The notes under the pieces: generated by a model
Told to the model about the DNA's origin: nothing
Seen by the model: the letters and a program-made list of their open reading frames with translations, nothing else
The model's database searches: none
Position numbers and translations under genes: made by a program
Origin: CBDDDW01 sp965226805
Lineage (GTDB): Bacteria > Chloroflexota > Dehalococcoidia > Lucifugimonadales > JAGWBF01
Length of the DNA: 64,000 nt
Assembly: GCA_965226805.1 (NCBI GenBank)
Contig: CBDDDW010000022.1
Span: forward strand, 1 to 64,000
Direction: 5' to 3'
Shown: positions 9,796-18,575 of the stretch, one piece after another
How the letters are laid out: each line of letters starts with the position of its first letter
How positions within the stretch are numbered: position 1 is the first letter of the stretch

Positions 9796-11169
9796 ATGGC
9801 GATTCAAAGCAAGTTATTAACCGAGGACCTAGTAGATTACACCCTGGGTCTTGGCCACGAGAGTATCCCTCCGGAGGTGCTTGACAAGACAAAGCAGCTT
9901 TTCCTGGACTACTTGGGAGTGGCTTTTGGAGGACGGCGCTTCGCCGAAGCAAGCCCCTCCATCATGGGGGCTGTGAACGATCTCTCCAATGGCCAGCGGG
10001 GCCCCTGTACCGTCGTGGGAGACGGGGAGCGATTCCCCTCCCACTATGCCGCGCTCCTGAACGGGGCTTTCGCCCACGCCATGGACTTCGACGATACCCA
10101 TCGAGACGCCGTCATGCACCCAGGGGCGCCCGTATTTTCCACCCTGATGGCCGTGGCCGAGGAAAATGGTTACAGCGGGCGTGATCTCCTGACGGCAGCC
10201 GTGGCGGGATACGACGTCGCGAACAAGCTTGGCAAGGCGGTGAAGGGAGGCATCCACAAGCGAGGGCTTCACCCCACCGCGACCACAGGCATCTTCGCGG
10301 CGACGGTGGCCGCCGCGAAGTTGTTGGGCCTCAGCAGGGATGAAGCCATCAACGCGATGGGCATCAATGTCAGCCAGGCCGCGGGTTCGCAGCAGTTCGT
10401 CGAGTTCGGGGGTTGGAACAAGCCCTTTCACGTGGGCATGGCCGCCCACAACGCCATCTTTGCCCTGACCCTGGCCCGGCGCGGGTTTCTGGGCGCCTCC
10501 TCTCCCCTCGAAGGGCGCTTCGGCTACTTCTTTAGCTACTCGGCCAACGGCTGGGACCCTGCCGAGATAGCCGGGCTCGGCACCGAATTCGAGGTGATGT
10601 ACACGGGGATCAAGCCCTACCCGTGTTGCAGGTACAACCACTCGGTGATTGGCGCGGTCAGGGATCTGGTCCAAGAGCACCGGCTGTCGCCGGGCGACAT
10701 AGCGTCGATGGACGTCTACATCAATCCCGTGGGCCACAGTATCGTGGGAGAGCCCGTCGACCTGAAGCGAAGACCCACGACGCCAGTGTTGGGACAGTTC
10801 AGCGTGTATTTCGCGGCGGCGGTGGGCGCTGTATACGGGGACCTAAACTGGCAAACCTACGAAAAGCTCCAGGACGCCACGCTACAAGACCTGATGAGCG
10901 TCACGACATGCTGGCCTAGCGAGGAGATGCCGCCGATGGCGTGCCGGCTGGAGCTTGCCACGAAGAACGGCCAGAAGCTCAGCGTGGAGGTCCCCTATCC
11001 CAAGGGCGAACCTGAGAACCCTCTGACCTGGGAGGAGTCCATCGCCAAGTTCACGAGCCTGTCGCAAGAGACACTCGGCCAGGAGGGCGCTCAGCGTGTA
11101 GTCACGGCCGTGCGGGAGCTAGAACACGTAGGCGATCTCTCGAGCTTTACCCAAGTGCTGAGACCATAG
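9796..11169 (+). CDS. MmgE/PrpD family protein
   Basis: A 457-residue protein of the MmgE/PrpD family (2-methylcitrate dehydratase, cis-aconitate decarboxylase and relatives). Family landmarks are FLDYLGVAFGG near the N-terminus, GAFAHAMDFDDTH (catalytic-site Asp-Asp-Thr-His), HPGAPVFSTLMA, HKRGLHPTATTG, the KPYPCCRYNHSVIGA lid segment and QFSVYFAAAVG. The substrate cannot be read from sequence; no prpB/prpC is nearby. The frame stays open 51 bases further up, but ATG 9796 has GAGGAGG before it. Confidence 0.9.
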   Translation: MAIQSKLLTEDLVDYTLGLGHESIPPEVLDKTKQLFLDYLGVAFGGRRFAEASPSIMGAVNDLSNGQRGPCTVVGDGERFPSHYAALLNGAFAHAMDFDDTHRDAVMHPGAPVFSTLMAVAEENGYSGRDLLTAAVAGYDVANKLGKAVKGGIHKRGLHPTATTGIFAATVAAAKLLGLSRDEAINAMGINVSQAAGSQQFVEFGGWNKPFHVGMAAHNAIFALTLARRGFLGASSPLEGRFGYFFSYSANGWDPAEIAGLGTEFEVMYTGIKPYPCCRYNHSVIGAVRDLVQEHRLSPGDIASMDVYINPVGHSIVGEPVDLKRRPTTPVLGQFSVYFAAAVGAVYGDLNWQTYEKLQDATLQDLMSVTTCWPSEEMPPMACRLELATKNGQKLSVEVPYPKGEPENPLTWEESIAKFTSLSQETLGQEGAQRVVTAVRELEHVGDLSSFTQVLRP

Positions 11170-11474
11170 GGACTAGCGCTCGGCTCACAGGAAGGATGTG
11201 CCACCTCCTCAGACCCTTCGCCGAGTTTACCGGGAGCATGCCGAAGTGGTGGCAGAAGAAGCGACCATCACTCGAGCAGGCTGTTCAGGAAAGGGGTGTG
11301 CAGAGGGGCGAAGCCCCTTTGCCGGGAGTCTGAGGGTGTCCCTCAGATATTAGTCTCTCCCCATTCCTGGCCAGGCCCGTCCTGAGCCTGCCGAAGGGAA
11401 GAGAGTCAGGGGGATGGTCGAAAGAGGTTTTCAGCACCCTGCTAGGGACTGACCACTAGGGAGGGAACAGCTTA
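11170..11474. other. Intergenic with a small palindrome
   Basis: Contains a short perfect hairpin AGGGGCGAAGCCCCT near 11304-11318 and, near 11380, a GTCCTGAGCCTGCCGAAGGG motif of a kind common as dispersed intergenic sequence. It may act as a terminator for the MmgE/PrpD gene, but no T-run follows. No gene seen. Confidence 0.45.
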
Positions 11475-12290
11475 ATGCCAGAAAGAAGCCCCAGACTGGA
11501 AGGGAAAGTGGCAATCGTCACCGGCGCCGGGTCCAGCGGCGAGGGGGTGGGCAACGGCAAGGCGGCCGCCGTCGTCTTCGCCAGAGAGGGCGCCAGGGTA
11601 CTGCTGGTGGACATGACGATTGCGCGGGCAGAGGAGACGCTGGCATTGATCGACGATGAGGGTGGTGACGCAACGGTCTTCCAGGCTGATGTCACCGATA
11701 GCGACGAATGCACGGCTATGGTAGAGGCCGCCGTGAAACGATACGGCCGCTTGGATATCCTGGATAACAACGTGGGGGTGTCCCAGCGGGGGTCGGTGCT
11801 GGACGTGAGCGATGAGACCTGGGACCGAGTGATCAATATCAACCTGAAAAGCATGATACTCGCGAGCCGTGCGGCGATTCCCAGGATGATTGAAGGAGGT
11901 GGAGGCTCCATCATAAACATATCCTCCATCGCGGGGCTGCGCGCCCATAGCAGCACCCCCTACACTACGACCAAAGCCGCCGTGATTGGGCTCACCCTAT
12001 CGATGGCCGCCGACCACGGCCGGGACAACGTTCGGGTCAACGCAATCGCCCCCGGCTTCGTCTACACTCCTTTGGTGGCCCCCCGCATGAACGCCGACCT
12101 GAGGGCGCACCGCAGGGACTCGGCGCCCCTAGGGACCGAAGGCAACGCCTGGGATGTAGCTTACGCGGCCCTTTACCTGGCCAGTGATGAAGCCCGCTGG
12201 GTCACGGGCGTGGTGCTTCCTGTCGACGCGGGACTGCTTACCGTCACGCCGGCGACCTATACGAGCATGGCCCAGCAGACTCAGTTCTAG
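11475..12290 (+). CDS. Short-chain dehydrogenase/reductase (SDR)
   Basis: A 271-residue classical SDR. The NAD(P) loop is TGAGSSGEGVG (TGxxxGxG variant with a short insert). Other landmarks are DNNVGVSQ (NNxG), INISSIAGL (catalytic Ser), YTTTKAAV (YxxxK) and NAIAPGFVYTPL. All catalytic residues are present. The Asp after the second strand (LLVDMT) suggests NAD(H). Substrate unknown; the nearby MmgE/PrpD and cyclase-family genes suggest a catabolic neighbourhood. Confidence 0.9.
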   Translation: MPERSPRLEGKVAIVTGAGSSGEGVGNGKAAAVVFAREGARVLLVDMTIARAEETLALIDDEGGDATVFQADVTDSDECTAMVEAAVKRYGRLDILDNNVGVSQRGSVLDVSDETWDRVININLKSMILASRAAIPRMIEGGGGSIINISSIAGLRAHSSTPYTTTKAAVIGLTLSMAADHGRDNVRVNAIAPGFVYTPLVAPRMNADLRAHRRDSAPLGTEGNAWDVAYAALYLASDEARWVTGVVLPVDAGLLTVTPATYTSMAQQTQF

Positions 12291-12360
12291 CGTCGCGTTA
12301 CGGCATTCCTGGAACGGGGAGTCCTAGCGCGGGCAGCGGACCCCTCTGCAGGGTTCTCCC

Positions 12361-13230
12361 CTAAACTATGGCCAGCGGGTTAGTCGGGGCCCCCGTGCCC
12401 CCGGTGAGCATTATGGGCGCCGCCACGAAGAGGAACTCGTATATCTGGCGGGCGGCCAGATCTTCCAGGTTCAAGTTCTCAATCAGGTACACGCCCAGGT
12501 CTCGGAGTGTGCGTTGGTGCAGGGGGTGCCAGGCGGGGTCGGGTAGCTGGTGCATTACCTCCACGCCCGGTGTGTCCGCGCCCAGCGCGACGATCTCCTT
12601 TTCTTTGACCCAGGGGGCCACCGAGTCGTCAGGCCCCGGCTCGCCCGTCTCCCACAAGGCCCGGTCCTGCTGGAAGACCTTGTACCACCCTGTGCGTATC
12701 AGAAGGATGTCTCCAGGCTCGACGGCCACTCTCTGGGATTCGCAGCACTCGTCCAGGTCGGACACTGTCACGACCTCGTCCCTCCCGAGGTGCTCCACTC
12801 CCTTGGAGGCCGGGATGTCCAGCATGACTCCACGACCCACCATCCAGGGGACGTTCTCGATTCCGCAGCGGAGCAGTCCAGAGCCCGTTGCGTATTCCGG
12901 GTTATGGTGGTTGTACATCAGGCCGCTGTTCCACATGTGTCCCAAGGCGTCGATGTGGGTTCCGGAATGGCTCTGCATAGTGATCACGTCGTCGCCTACG
13001 ACCCGGTTCTCCAGGGAGGGGTTGGAATCATAGAAGGTCGTGAGCCAGGTCTTGTGGAACAGCGGATACTGGGGACCGTCCCGCTCAAGAGGCACGGCGA
13101 GGCTGTACACCTCCCCCTTGCGCACAAGCCCCATAGCCTTCAAGACCGTCTCCGGAGTGAGCAGATTAAGCATTCCTTTTTCGTCATCGGCCCCCCATCG
13201 GCCCCAGTTGTTCACGCTCTGAGTGGTCAT
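12361..13230 (-). CDS. Cyclase-family metal hydrolase (kynurenine formamidase-like)
   Basis: A 289-residue member of the Cyclase superfamily, which includes kynurenine formamidase and metal-dependent amide or lactone hydrolases. The metal-binding motif QSHSGTHIDALGH (HxGTHxDxxxH) is intact, and VEPGDILLIRTGW, GADTPGVEVM and the C-terminal PIMLTGGTGAPTNPLAIV are typical. The start is ATG 13228-13230 with AAGGAGGG upstream; the frame goes 96 bases higher without a site. The substrate is unknown. It converges on the SDR gene. Confidence 0.88.
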   Translation of the reverse strand: MTTQSVNNWGRWGADDEKGMLNLLTPETVLKAMGLVRKGEVYSLAVPLERDGPQYPLFHKTWLTTFYDSNPSLENRVVGDDVITMQSHSGTHIDALGHMWNSGLMYNHHNPEYATGSGLLRCGIENVPWMVGRGVMLDIPASKGVEHLGRDEVVTVSDLDECCESQRVAVEPGDILLIRTGWYKVFQQDRALWETGEPGPDDSVAPWVKEKEIVALGADTPGVEVMHQLPDPAWHPLHQRTLRDLGVYLIENLNLEDLAARQIYEFLFVAAPIMLTGGTGAPTNPLAIV

Positions 13231-13474
13231 TGGTTCCCTCCTTCGTCTTGAGAGTTCTATTCGGAGCAAGTCCCTGAAGATATGGGCTCTCCGTGGCAGC
13301 CAACCGCTCGGCGTTTGGAGAGTCATAGCTCCGACAATGTGGGATGCGGCAGCCTCCGCCTACCGGCGGTGTATGAGGGAGATGAAGTAGGAAGGTGCTG
13401 CTAAGAAGATGGTGGAGAGTACTGTCGCTCCAGCTACGTGGCCCAGGTGGTATGTCAGAGGGAGTCTTTTAGAC

Positions 13475-13506
13475 CACTAGGGAGGCGAGAAATCGCCTCC
13501 CTAGTG
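13475..13506 (-). terminator. Strong hairpin with GAAA-type tetraloop after zinc-ribbon gene
   Basis: A perfect 14-base-pair stem (CACTAGGGAGGCGA at 13475-13488 with TCGCCTCCCTAGTG at 13493-13506) closed by four bases. It lies 11 bases past the stop of the zinc-ribbon gene on the minus strand. There is no clean T-run after it, so it may stabilise the mRNA end rather than terminate intrinsically. Confidence 0.6.
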
Positions 13507-13517
13507 ACTAGTCTAGC

Positions 13518-13850
13518 CTAATATCGGCGTGTCGATGTTCTTCCGCCCTGCTTGCTGTAGCAATCGCTACAGTAGACCGGTCGGTCGCCGCGTGGCTGGA
13601 ACGGCACAGTCGCGTCCTTGCCGCACTCGGCGCAGACCACGGAATACATCTCACGTGGTCCACGAGAGTACCCGTCGCCGTCGCCGTAGCCTTCGCTCGC
13701 TCTTCGGTCGCGTCGTCCCTGGCGGCATGATGGGCAGCGCTTGGGCTCGTTGGTATAGCCCTTCTCGGCATGATACGCCTGGTCATCAGCGGTGAAGATG
13801 AACGATTGACCGCAGTCCAAACAACTGAGTGTCTTCTCTTCGTAATCCAT
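13518..13850 (-). CDS. Zinc-ribbon protein with two CxxC pairs per half
   Basis: A 110-residue protein. The first half (residues 9-43: LSCLDCGQSFIFTADDQAYHAEKGYTNEPKRCPSCRQ, shown in part as CLDCGQ and CPSC) is the probable zinc-ribbon family zf-trcl. The second half (VVCAECGKDATVPFQPRGDR then PVYCSDCY) is a CxxC-CxxC ribbon of the CxxDKD type. These proteins are common in Chloroflexota and other environmental bacteria, and are often near cold-shock or RNA helicase genes, as here with the DEAD-box gene on the same strand. Function unknown. Start ATG with AAAGGAGGT upstream. Confidence 0.8.
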   Translation of the reverse strand: MDYEEKTLSCLDCGQSFIFTADDQAYHAEKGYTNEPKRCPSCRQGRRDRRASEGYGDGDGYSRGPREMYSVVCAECGKDATVPFQPRGDRPVYCSDCYSKQGGRTSTRRY

Positions 13851-14281
13851 CGGTGACCTCCTTTCCTTGAATAGTTGGCAAAAGTCTGGTCACCGAGGCC
13901 CAAAACGCGTGACGAGTCCTGAGGAGGTCCAAAAGGGACACTTGCAAGAGCCCAGAGGATTTCCGCGGAACGCTCAAGGGTGGGCTGCCGGATGGGACAC
14001 AGAATGCTACCACGGCCTACATTATACCACAACGAGACTAGCTATACAATCTGGTGTAAACCGGCTCCCGCAACGGGTTATTCTTGAGGTCTTCTTTAGA
14101 AACGAGCATCGAGAGGCAGGAGACCTGGGCTGCGCAATCCATATCGACTTACCGGGGCCCGATCCTTTTCATGGATCAGCCGACAGGCGCGAAGTCAAAT
14201 GTTTCGGGCGTGACTGTGGTGGCTGGCAGGCATCGTAACGCCACCGTGGCGGTGGGATGCTAGGCCGGGCCGCAGGGTCCC
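13851..14281. other. Intergenic, no gene seen
   Basis: About 430 bases between two minus-strand genes. A CCACCG-TGG-CGGTGG palindrome near 14241-14255 is a possible terminator for the helicase gene. No convincing coding sequence. Confidence 0.45.
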
Positions 14282-15523
14282 TTAGCCGTAAGAAGCGGCC
14301 AGCTTCTCTCTCTGCAGATCGTCTCCCACGTGGGCCTGGATTACATCCAGCACCTCGAAGTCCCATTCGGAGACAAAGGTGATGGCGGTGCCGAAGCGGC
14401 CCATCCGCGCGGTCCTGCCGATGCGGTGGACGTACTCCTCCAGGTTATCGGGCATGTCGTAGTTTATGACGTGTGACACGGCTGGGATGTCCAACCCCCG
14501 CGCGGCAACGTTGGTGGCGACTAGGATGCGGAGGCCGCCGGAGCGGAAACGTGCCATCACCCCATCCCTATGGGCTTGGGTCATGTCGCCGTGAATCGCC
14601 TGGGCGTCGTAGCCACGGCGCTGGATGTGAGCCACCAGCCGGTCGACCCCCGCCTTCGTCCTGCGGAACACCAAGGCCCGGCTGACGAGCCCAGGTTGTA
14701 GTAACAACTCCTCTAAAGCGGATGGGCGGTCCCGCTCGGCCACTTCATAGTAGACTTGCTTTACCTCATCAACGGGCTCGGCGTCCCCGCCTATCCGTAC
14801 CCACGCGGGATCTTTCAGATAGCGTCGCGCCAGCCCCTTTATTGGGCCTGGTATGGTTGCGGAGAAAAGCAAGGTCTGGCGGGAGCGGGGAGTGTGGCGG
14901 AGAATGTAGCTGATGGCCTCGGCGAAGCCGATATCCAGCATCTGGTCCGCCTCGTCCAGCACCACAGAGCGAACCCGTCCGATTTGGATCGTGCGGCGTT
15001 CCATATGGTCCATAAGGCGGCCGGGCGTAGCCACGACGATGTGGACGCCCCGGTGCAAAGCGGCGAGCTGGCGGCTCATGGCCTGGCCTCCATAGATCGC
15101 CACGGTCCGAATGCCGCAGAACTGGCCCAGGCTGGAAAGCTCGCCCGCGACCTGCACGGCCAGCTCCCTGGTCGGTACCATCACCAACGCTTGAGGTTCC
15201 CGAGCACCGCGGTCCAGGGTTTCCACCAGAGGAATGCCAAAGGCCGCGGTCTTGCCGGTGCCCGTCTGAGCTTGGCCGACCACATCTCGCCCTGCCCGCA
15301 CCAGTGGGATTACCTCCTCCTGAACGGGCGTAGGCGCTGTATATCGCATGCGTTCCAGGGCGCGTCCCACCGAACCCGAGACCGGCAGCTCGCCGAAGCT
15401 CCGCGGCTCGTCCACAGGTTTGGGGGTGGATGCAGCCGGACGATCGGATGGAGGGCGCCTTCGCGGGACAGGGGGCGCGTATGTCGCTGCTGATTTCGGG
15501 GCCGGTGACGGAGGCGATGCCAC
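14282..15523 (-). CDS. DEAD-box RNA helicase
   Basis: A 413-residue DEAD-box helicase with all core motifs: Q motif region (FGELPVSGSVGRALERMRY then PTPVQEEVIP), motif I AQTGTGKT, Ia PTRELA, Ib TPGR, II DEAD, III SAT, IV LVFRRT, V ATNVAARGLDIPAV and VI HRIGRTARMG. It lacks the long basic tail of RhlE or CsdA. The N-terminus from GTG 15523 is Pro-Ser-rich. The frame is open further up to about 15690, and a strong GGAGGT (15672-15677) sits 7 bases before an ATT codon at 15662-15664, so translation may begin there with 47 more Pro-Ser-rich residues. Likely RNA remodelling or ribosome assembly. Confidence 0.92.
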   Translation of the reverse strand: MASPPSPAPKSAATYAPPVPRRRPPSDRPAASTPKPVDEPRSFGELPVSGSVGRALERMRYTAPTPVQEEVIPLVRAGRDVVGQAQTGTGKTAAFGIPLVETLDRGAREPQALVMVPTRELAVQVAGELSSLGQFCGIRTVAIYGGQAMSRQLAALHRGVHIVVATPGRLMDHMERRTIQIGRVRSVVLDEADQMLDIGFAEAISYILRHTPRSRQTLLFSATIPGPIKGLARRYLKDPAWVRIGGDAEPVDEVKQVYYEVAERDRPSALEELLLQPGLVSRALVFRRTKAGVDRLVAHIQRRGYDAQAIHGDMTQAHRDGVMARFRSGGLRILVATNVAARGLDIPAVSHVINYDMPDNLEEYVHRIGRTARMGRFGTAITFVSEWDFEVLDVIQAHVGDDLQREKLAASYG

Positions 15524-15694
15524 CGTGGCCGGGGGCTTCGTCGCCTGTTCGAGGGTGAGTGTCGCCTTGGGAGGCTCGCTAACCGGTGGACTGGGGGGCG
15601 GTGATGAGCTTGGGGTGCTCCTGGGGAGGACGGTGGTGAGTTTACGGATCAGTGTGCCGAGAATGGGTGTTACCTCCGATTGTATGCGCCGGGT

Positions 15695-16129
15695 TCAACG
15701 TAGCGGACCCCACCAACCGGTGGATGCCACGCTAGATTTTCTCCTGTCACTTTTTAGTGCCGCATTCATTACTTGTGAAAAATTTAGCATATCGCCGGTC
15801 GATTGTAAAGCGTAGAGTCCCTGATTAGCCCCTATTGGAAGATCGCCGTCGCCTTTTGGGGAGTTGAAGATCCAGGTTTCAACCAGCTCCGCGTACTGGG
15901 GTTTGAGGCCGATTTCGTCCAGTGCTCCCGCCAGGCAGACCCAGTTCAGGAACTGCTGGCCCGAATCCTCGATCTGCTGGGTGGAAAGTCGTTTCCAAGC
16001 ACAACCTGCTCTGGGACTCTCAGAATCCTGTGAAAGGTTGGCCCAGGACCTCGATCCGCGGTATCTTTTGACCCCACCACACGCCGCACCACCCAGGGAC
16101 CATAACCGTGGTGGCGCACCAATGGACAT
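15695..16129 (-). CDS. Doubtful small protein downstream of oppF-like gene
   Basis: A 144-codon minus-strand frame following the OppF-like gene. The segment NWVCLAGALDEIGLKPQYAE with VETWIFNSPKGDGDLPIG looks protein-like. The first third and the last 15 residues look non-coding, and no good ribosome-binding site precedes ATG 16129. It could be a decayed gene. I do not recognise a family. Confidence 0.25.
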   Translation of the reverse strand: MSIGAPPRLWSLGGAACGGVKRYRGSRSWANLSQDSESPRAGCAWKRLSTQQIEDSGQQFLNWVCLAGALDEIGLKPQYAELVETWIFNSPKGDGDLPIGANQGLYALQSTGDMLNFSQVMNAALKSDRRKSSVASTGWWGPLR

Positions 16130-16185
16130 GGTCACCAGGGCACTGGCCAGAAGAGGGAAAACCGCGAACTGCGAGGCGGCGGCTC

Positions 16186-17184
16186 TCAGTATAGATGGCA
16201 CGAAACGAGATGATTTGGGGCCACCTCGCGCAGTTCTGGCTCTTCTACGGGGCATCGGTCGAAAACGGAGGGGCAGCGGGTGTGGAAATTGCAGCCGGGG
16301 GGCGGGTTGAGCGGCGAAGGCACTTCCCCCGAGAGGATTATTTCCTCGCGTACGATGTCGGGATGAGAGGGCAACGCGGCGGACATCAGCGCCTTGGTGT
16401 AAGGGTGGAGGGGGTTGGCGAATAGGTCTCGCGCCGTCGCCAGTTCCACGATCTTTCCGAGGTACATCACGGCTACCCAGTGGCACATGTACCTCACGGT
16501 GGCCAGATTGTGTGCAATCAGCAGGTAGCTCACATTGTACTCGGATTGCAGATCCTTGAGCAGGTTCATAATCTGAGCCCTTATGGAGACGTCTAGGGCG
16601 GACACCGGTTCGTCCAGGACGATGATCTGCGGGTTTAGGGACAGGGCCCTGGCTATGGCTATCCGCTGCCTCTGGCCCCCGCTGAACTCGTGGGGATACA
16701 GGTTGGAGTGATATGGGTTCAACCCCACATCCATGAGCATCTTTTCCATCCGTTCCCGCACTTCGTTACGGGATAACCGCCAGTTAATGACCATAGGCTC
16801 GGCTACTATGTCGCGTACCCTCATCCGGGGATTCAAGGAGCTCCACGGGTCCTGGAACACAGCCTGAACGGACCGGCGATACTCCTTTCGTGTGGAGGCA
16901 TCGGCTTTGAAGATGTCCTGGCCCTGGAGGTAGACGCTGCCCTCTGTGGGGTTTTCCAGCATCAGGAGCATCTTGGCCGTAGTGCTCTTGCCGCACCCGG
17001 ACTCTCCCACGATTCCCAAAGTCTCCCCCTGGCGCACCTCGAAGGATATCCCGTCCACCGCCTTGATCCATGCCGTCACTTTCGACAACACAATGCCCTT
17101 GGTGACGGGGAAGTATTTCCTTAGGCCACGGGCTTCCAGCAGCACCCGGTTATCGCGTCCATTGCCTTGGCTCGTTGCCTCCAT
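16186..17184 (-). CDS. Oligopeptide/dipeptide ABC transporter ATPase, OppF/DppF type
   Basis: A 332-residue ABC ATPase: Walker A GESGCGKST, Q-loop VFQDPWSSLNPRM, signature FSGGQRQRIAIARAL, Walker B IIVLDEPVSALD, H-loop AHNLA. The C-terminus has the oligopeptide extension PPPGCNFHTRCPSVFDRCP, whose cysteines are a family trait that may bind an Fe-S cluster. The ATG at 17182-17184 lies 2 bases after the stop of the OppD-type gene, so the two are co-translated. The permease and binding-protein genes are not adjacent; a peptide-binding protein lies at 61.4 kb. Confidence 0.92.
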   Translation of the reverse strand: MEATSQGNGRDNRVLLEARGLRKYFPVTKGIVLSKVTAWIKAVDGISFEVRQGETLGIVGESGCGKSTTAKMLLMLENPTEGSVYLQGQDIFKADASTRKEYRRSVQAVFQDPWSSLNPRMRVRDIVAEPMVINWRLSRNEVRERMEKMLMDVGLNPYHSNLYPHEFSGGQRQRIAIARALSLNPQIIVLDEPVSALDVSIRAQIMNLLKDLQSEYNVSYLLIAHNLATVRYMCHWVAVMYLGKIVELATARDLFANPLHPYTKALMSAALPSHPDIVREEIILSGEVPSPLNPPPGCNFHTRCPSVFDRCPVEEPELREVAPNHLVSCHLY

Positions 17185-17186
17185 AG

Positions 17187-18215
17187 TCACTCTAGCTTCC
17201 AGCAGTGAGCGAAATGCTTTTTGTGCACCCGCATCTCGGGGGGGTACTCGTCGCGACAGCGCTCCATGACATACGGGCAACGGGGGGCAAAGGGACAGCC
17301 CGGAGGCAGGTCATGTAGAGTGGGGGGCTGCCCTTCTATCGAGTAAAGCCTCTCCACATCCTCCTCCATCTTGGGCACCGAGGCCAGCAGAGCTTCGGTG
17401 TAGGGATGAGAGGGATTGTTGAAGATGTCCCTCACATCTCCCAGCTCCACGATTCTCCCGGCGTACATGACCGCCACCCGGTCGCACATTTTGGCGACTA
17501 CGCCGAAGTCGTGGGTAATGAAAATCAAGGACAGGTCCGACTCCTCCTGTAAATCATTCAGCAATCGAAGGTATTGGGCCTGGATCGTTACGTCCAGGGA
17601 AGTGGTTGGCTCATCGGCTATGAGGACCAGAGGCTGACATGATATGCCTATGGCCCCAACTACCCTCTGGCGCATCCCGCCGCTCATCTGATGGGGATAG
17701 TCTTTTACTCGAACTTCGGCCGCGGGTATCTTTACCCTTCGCAACACGTCCAGGCATTTCTCGATCACGCTCTTCTTGGGGAGGTGCTGATGTATCCTGA
17801 TGGCCTCCTGGACCTGGTCCCCTATCGAGAATACCGGGTTCAGGGAGGTCATTGGGTCCTGGAGGATGATGCCGATCTTGCTGCCCCGGACATGCCCCAT
17901 CTCATTGTCTGAGAGCTGCAGTATGTTCTGGCCCTCCAGTATGACCTTGCCCCCCACTATGCGTCCCGGTGGGGAGGGGACGAGACGCATTAGCGAAAGG
18001 GCGGTGACAGACTTGCCGGAACCCGATTCCCCGACGATACCAAGGGTCTCGCCCCGTCGTAATTCGAAGCTAACCCCGTCCACCGCCTTTACAGTACCCC
18101 AACGCGTCTGGAAATGAGTGCGGAGGTCCTGTACCTCGAGTACGATGTCGTCTTTTATTGCCGTGTCGTTCAGTTGATCCACCAAATTCTTGTCCAGACT
18201 GTCCACATTCCACAA
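17187..18215 (-). CDS. Oligopeptide/dipeptide ABC transporter ATPase, OppD/DppD type
   Basis: A 342-residue ABC ATPase: Walker A GESGSGKSV, Q-loop ILQDPMTSLNPVF, signature MSGGMRQRVVGAIG, Walker B LIADEPTTSLD, H-loop THDFG, and the C-terminal oligopeptide motif LPPGCPFAPRCPYVMERC. It is the partner of the OppF-type ATPase just downstream in the same operon. The start is uncertain: TTG 18215 or an in-frame GTG four codons later. The core begins near residue 24 (DIVLEVQDLRTHF). Confidence 0.9.
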   Translation of the reverse strand: MWNVDSLDKNLVDQLNDTAIKDDIVLEVQDLRTHFQTRWGTVKAVDGVSFELRRGETLGIVGESGSGKSVTALSLMRLVPSPPGRIVGGKVILEGQNILQLSDNEMGHVRGSKIGIILQDPMTSLNPVFSIGDQVQEAIRIHQHLPKKSVIEKCLDVLRRVKIPAAEVRVKDYPHQMSGGMRQRVVGAIGISCQPLVLIADEPTTSLDVTIQAQYLRLLNDLQEESDLSLIFITHDFGVVAKMCDRVAVMYAGRIVELGDVRDIFNNPSHPYTEALLASVPKMEEDVERLYSIEGQPPTLHDLPPGCPFAPRCPYVMERCRDEYPPEMRVHKKHFAHCWKLE

Positions 18216-18575
18216 AGTTTTAGGAACTTGGGTATGCTCAGCCAGCCCTCGGAAGCTCAGAGCGGTCTCCGAGAGGGTGAGTACTCAGGGATACCGCTGC
18301 GATCGATTTATTAGACTACGGCCGTCCTCGGAGGAAGATGTTTGATCATGGTGCGGCTAGCCACTTGTACCAGAGCTCACATAGGCGTAGGTCTGAGTCC
18401 CAGCACCTCGGCCTCAGCTATTGGTATTCGGCCCGCCCACCCACAATACTGTCTCCGCTCCGTTGAGTCAACAACCCAGATCCACCCTGGAAGTCTGGAA
18501 CGGCCTTCAACGCTCATATCTTCTGCCACATCTGATCGAGTGTTTCACCGGTTCTCCCACACATTCAGGTGGACC
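18216..18575. other. Intergenic, no gene seen
   Basis: 360 bases between the broken LRR gene and the start of the OppD gene on the same strand. It should hold the promoter of the opp genes, but I cannot pick one with confidence. Confidence 0.4.

Noticed and set aside
9829..10737. 302-codon minus-strand frame over the MmgE/PrpD gene
   Set aside because: Opposite strand of a conserved family protein, no ribosome site, His/Gly/Arg-rich shadow composition.
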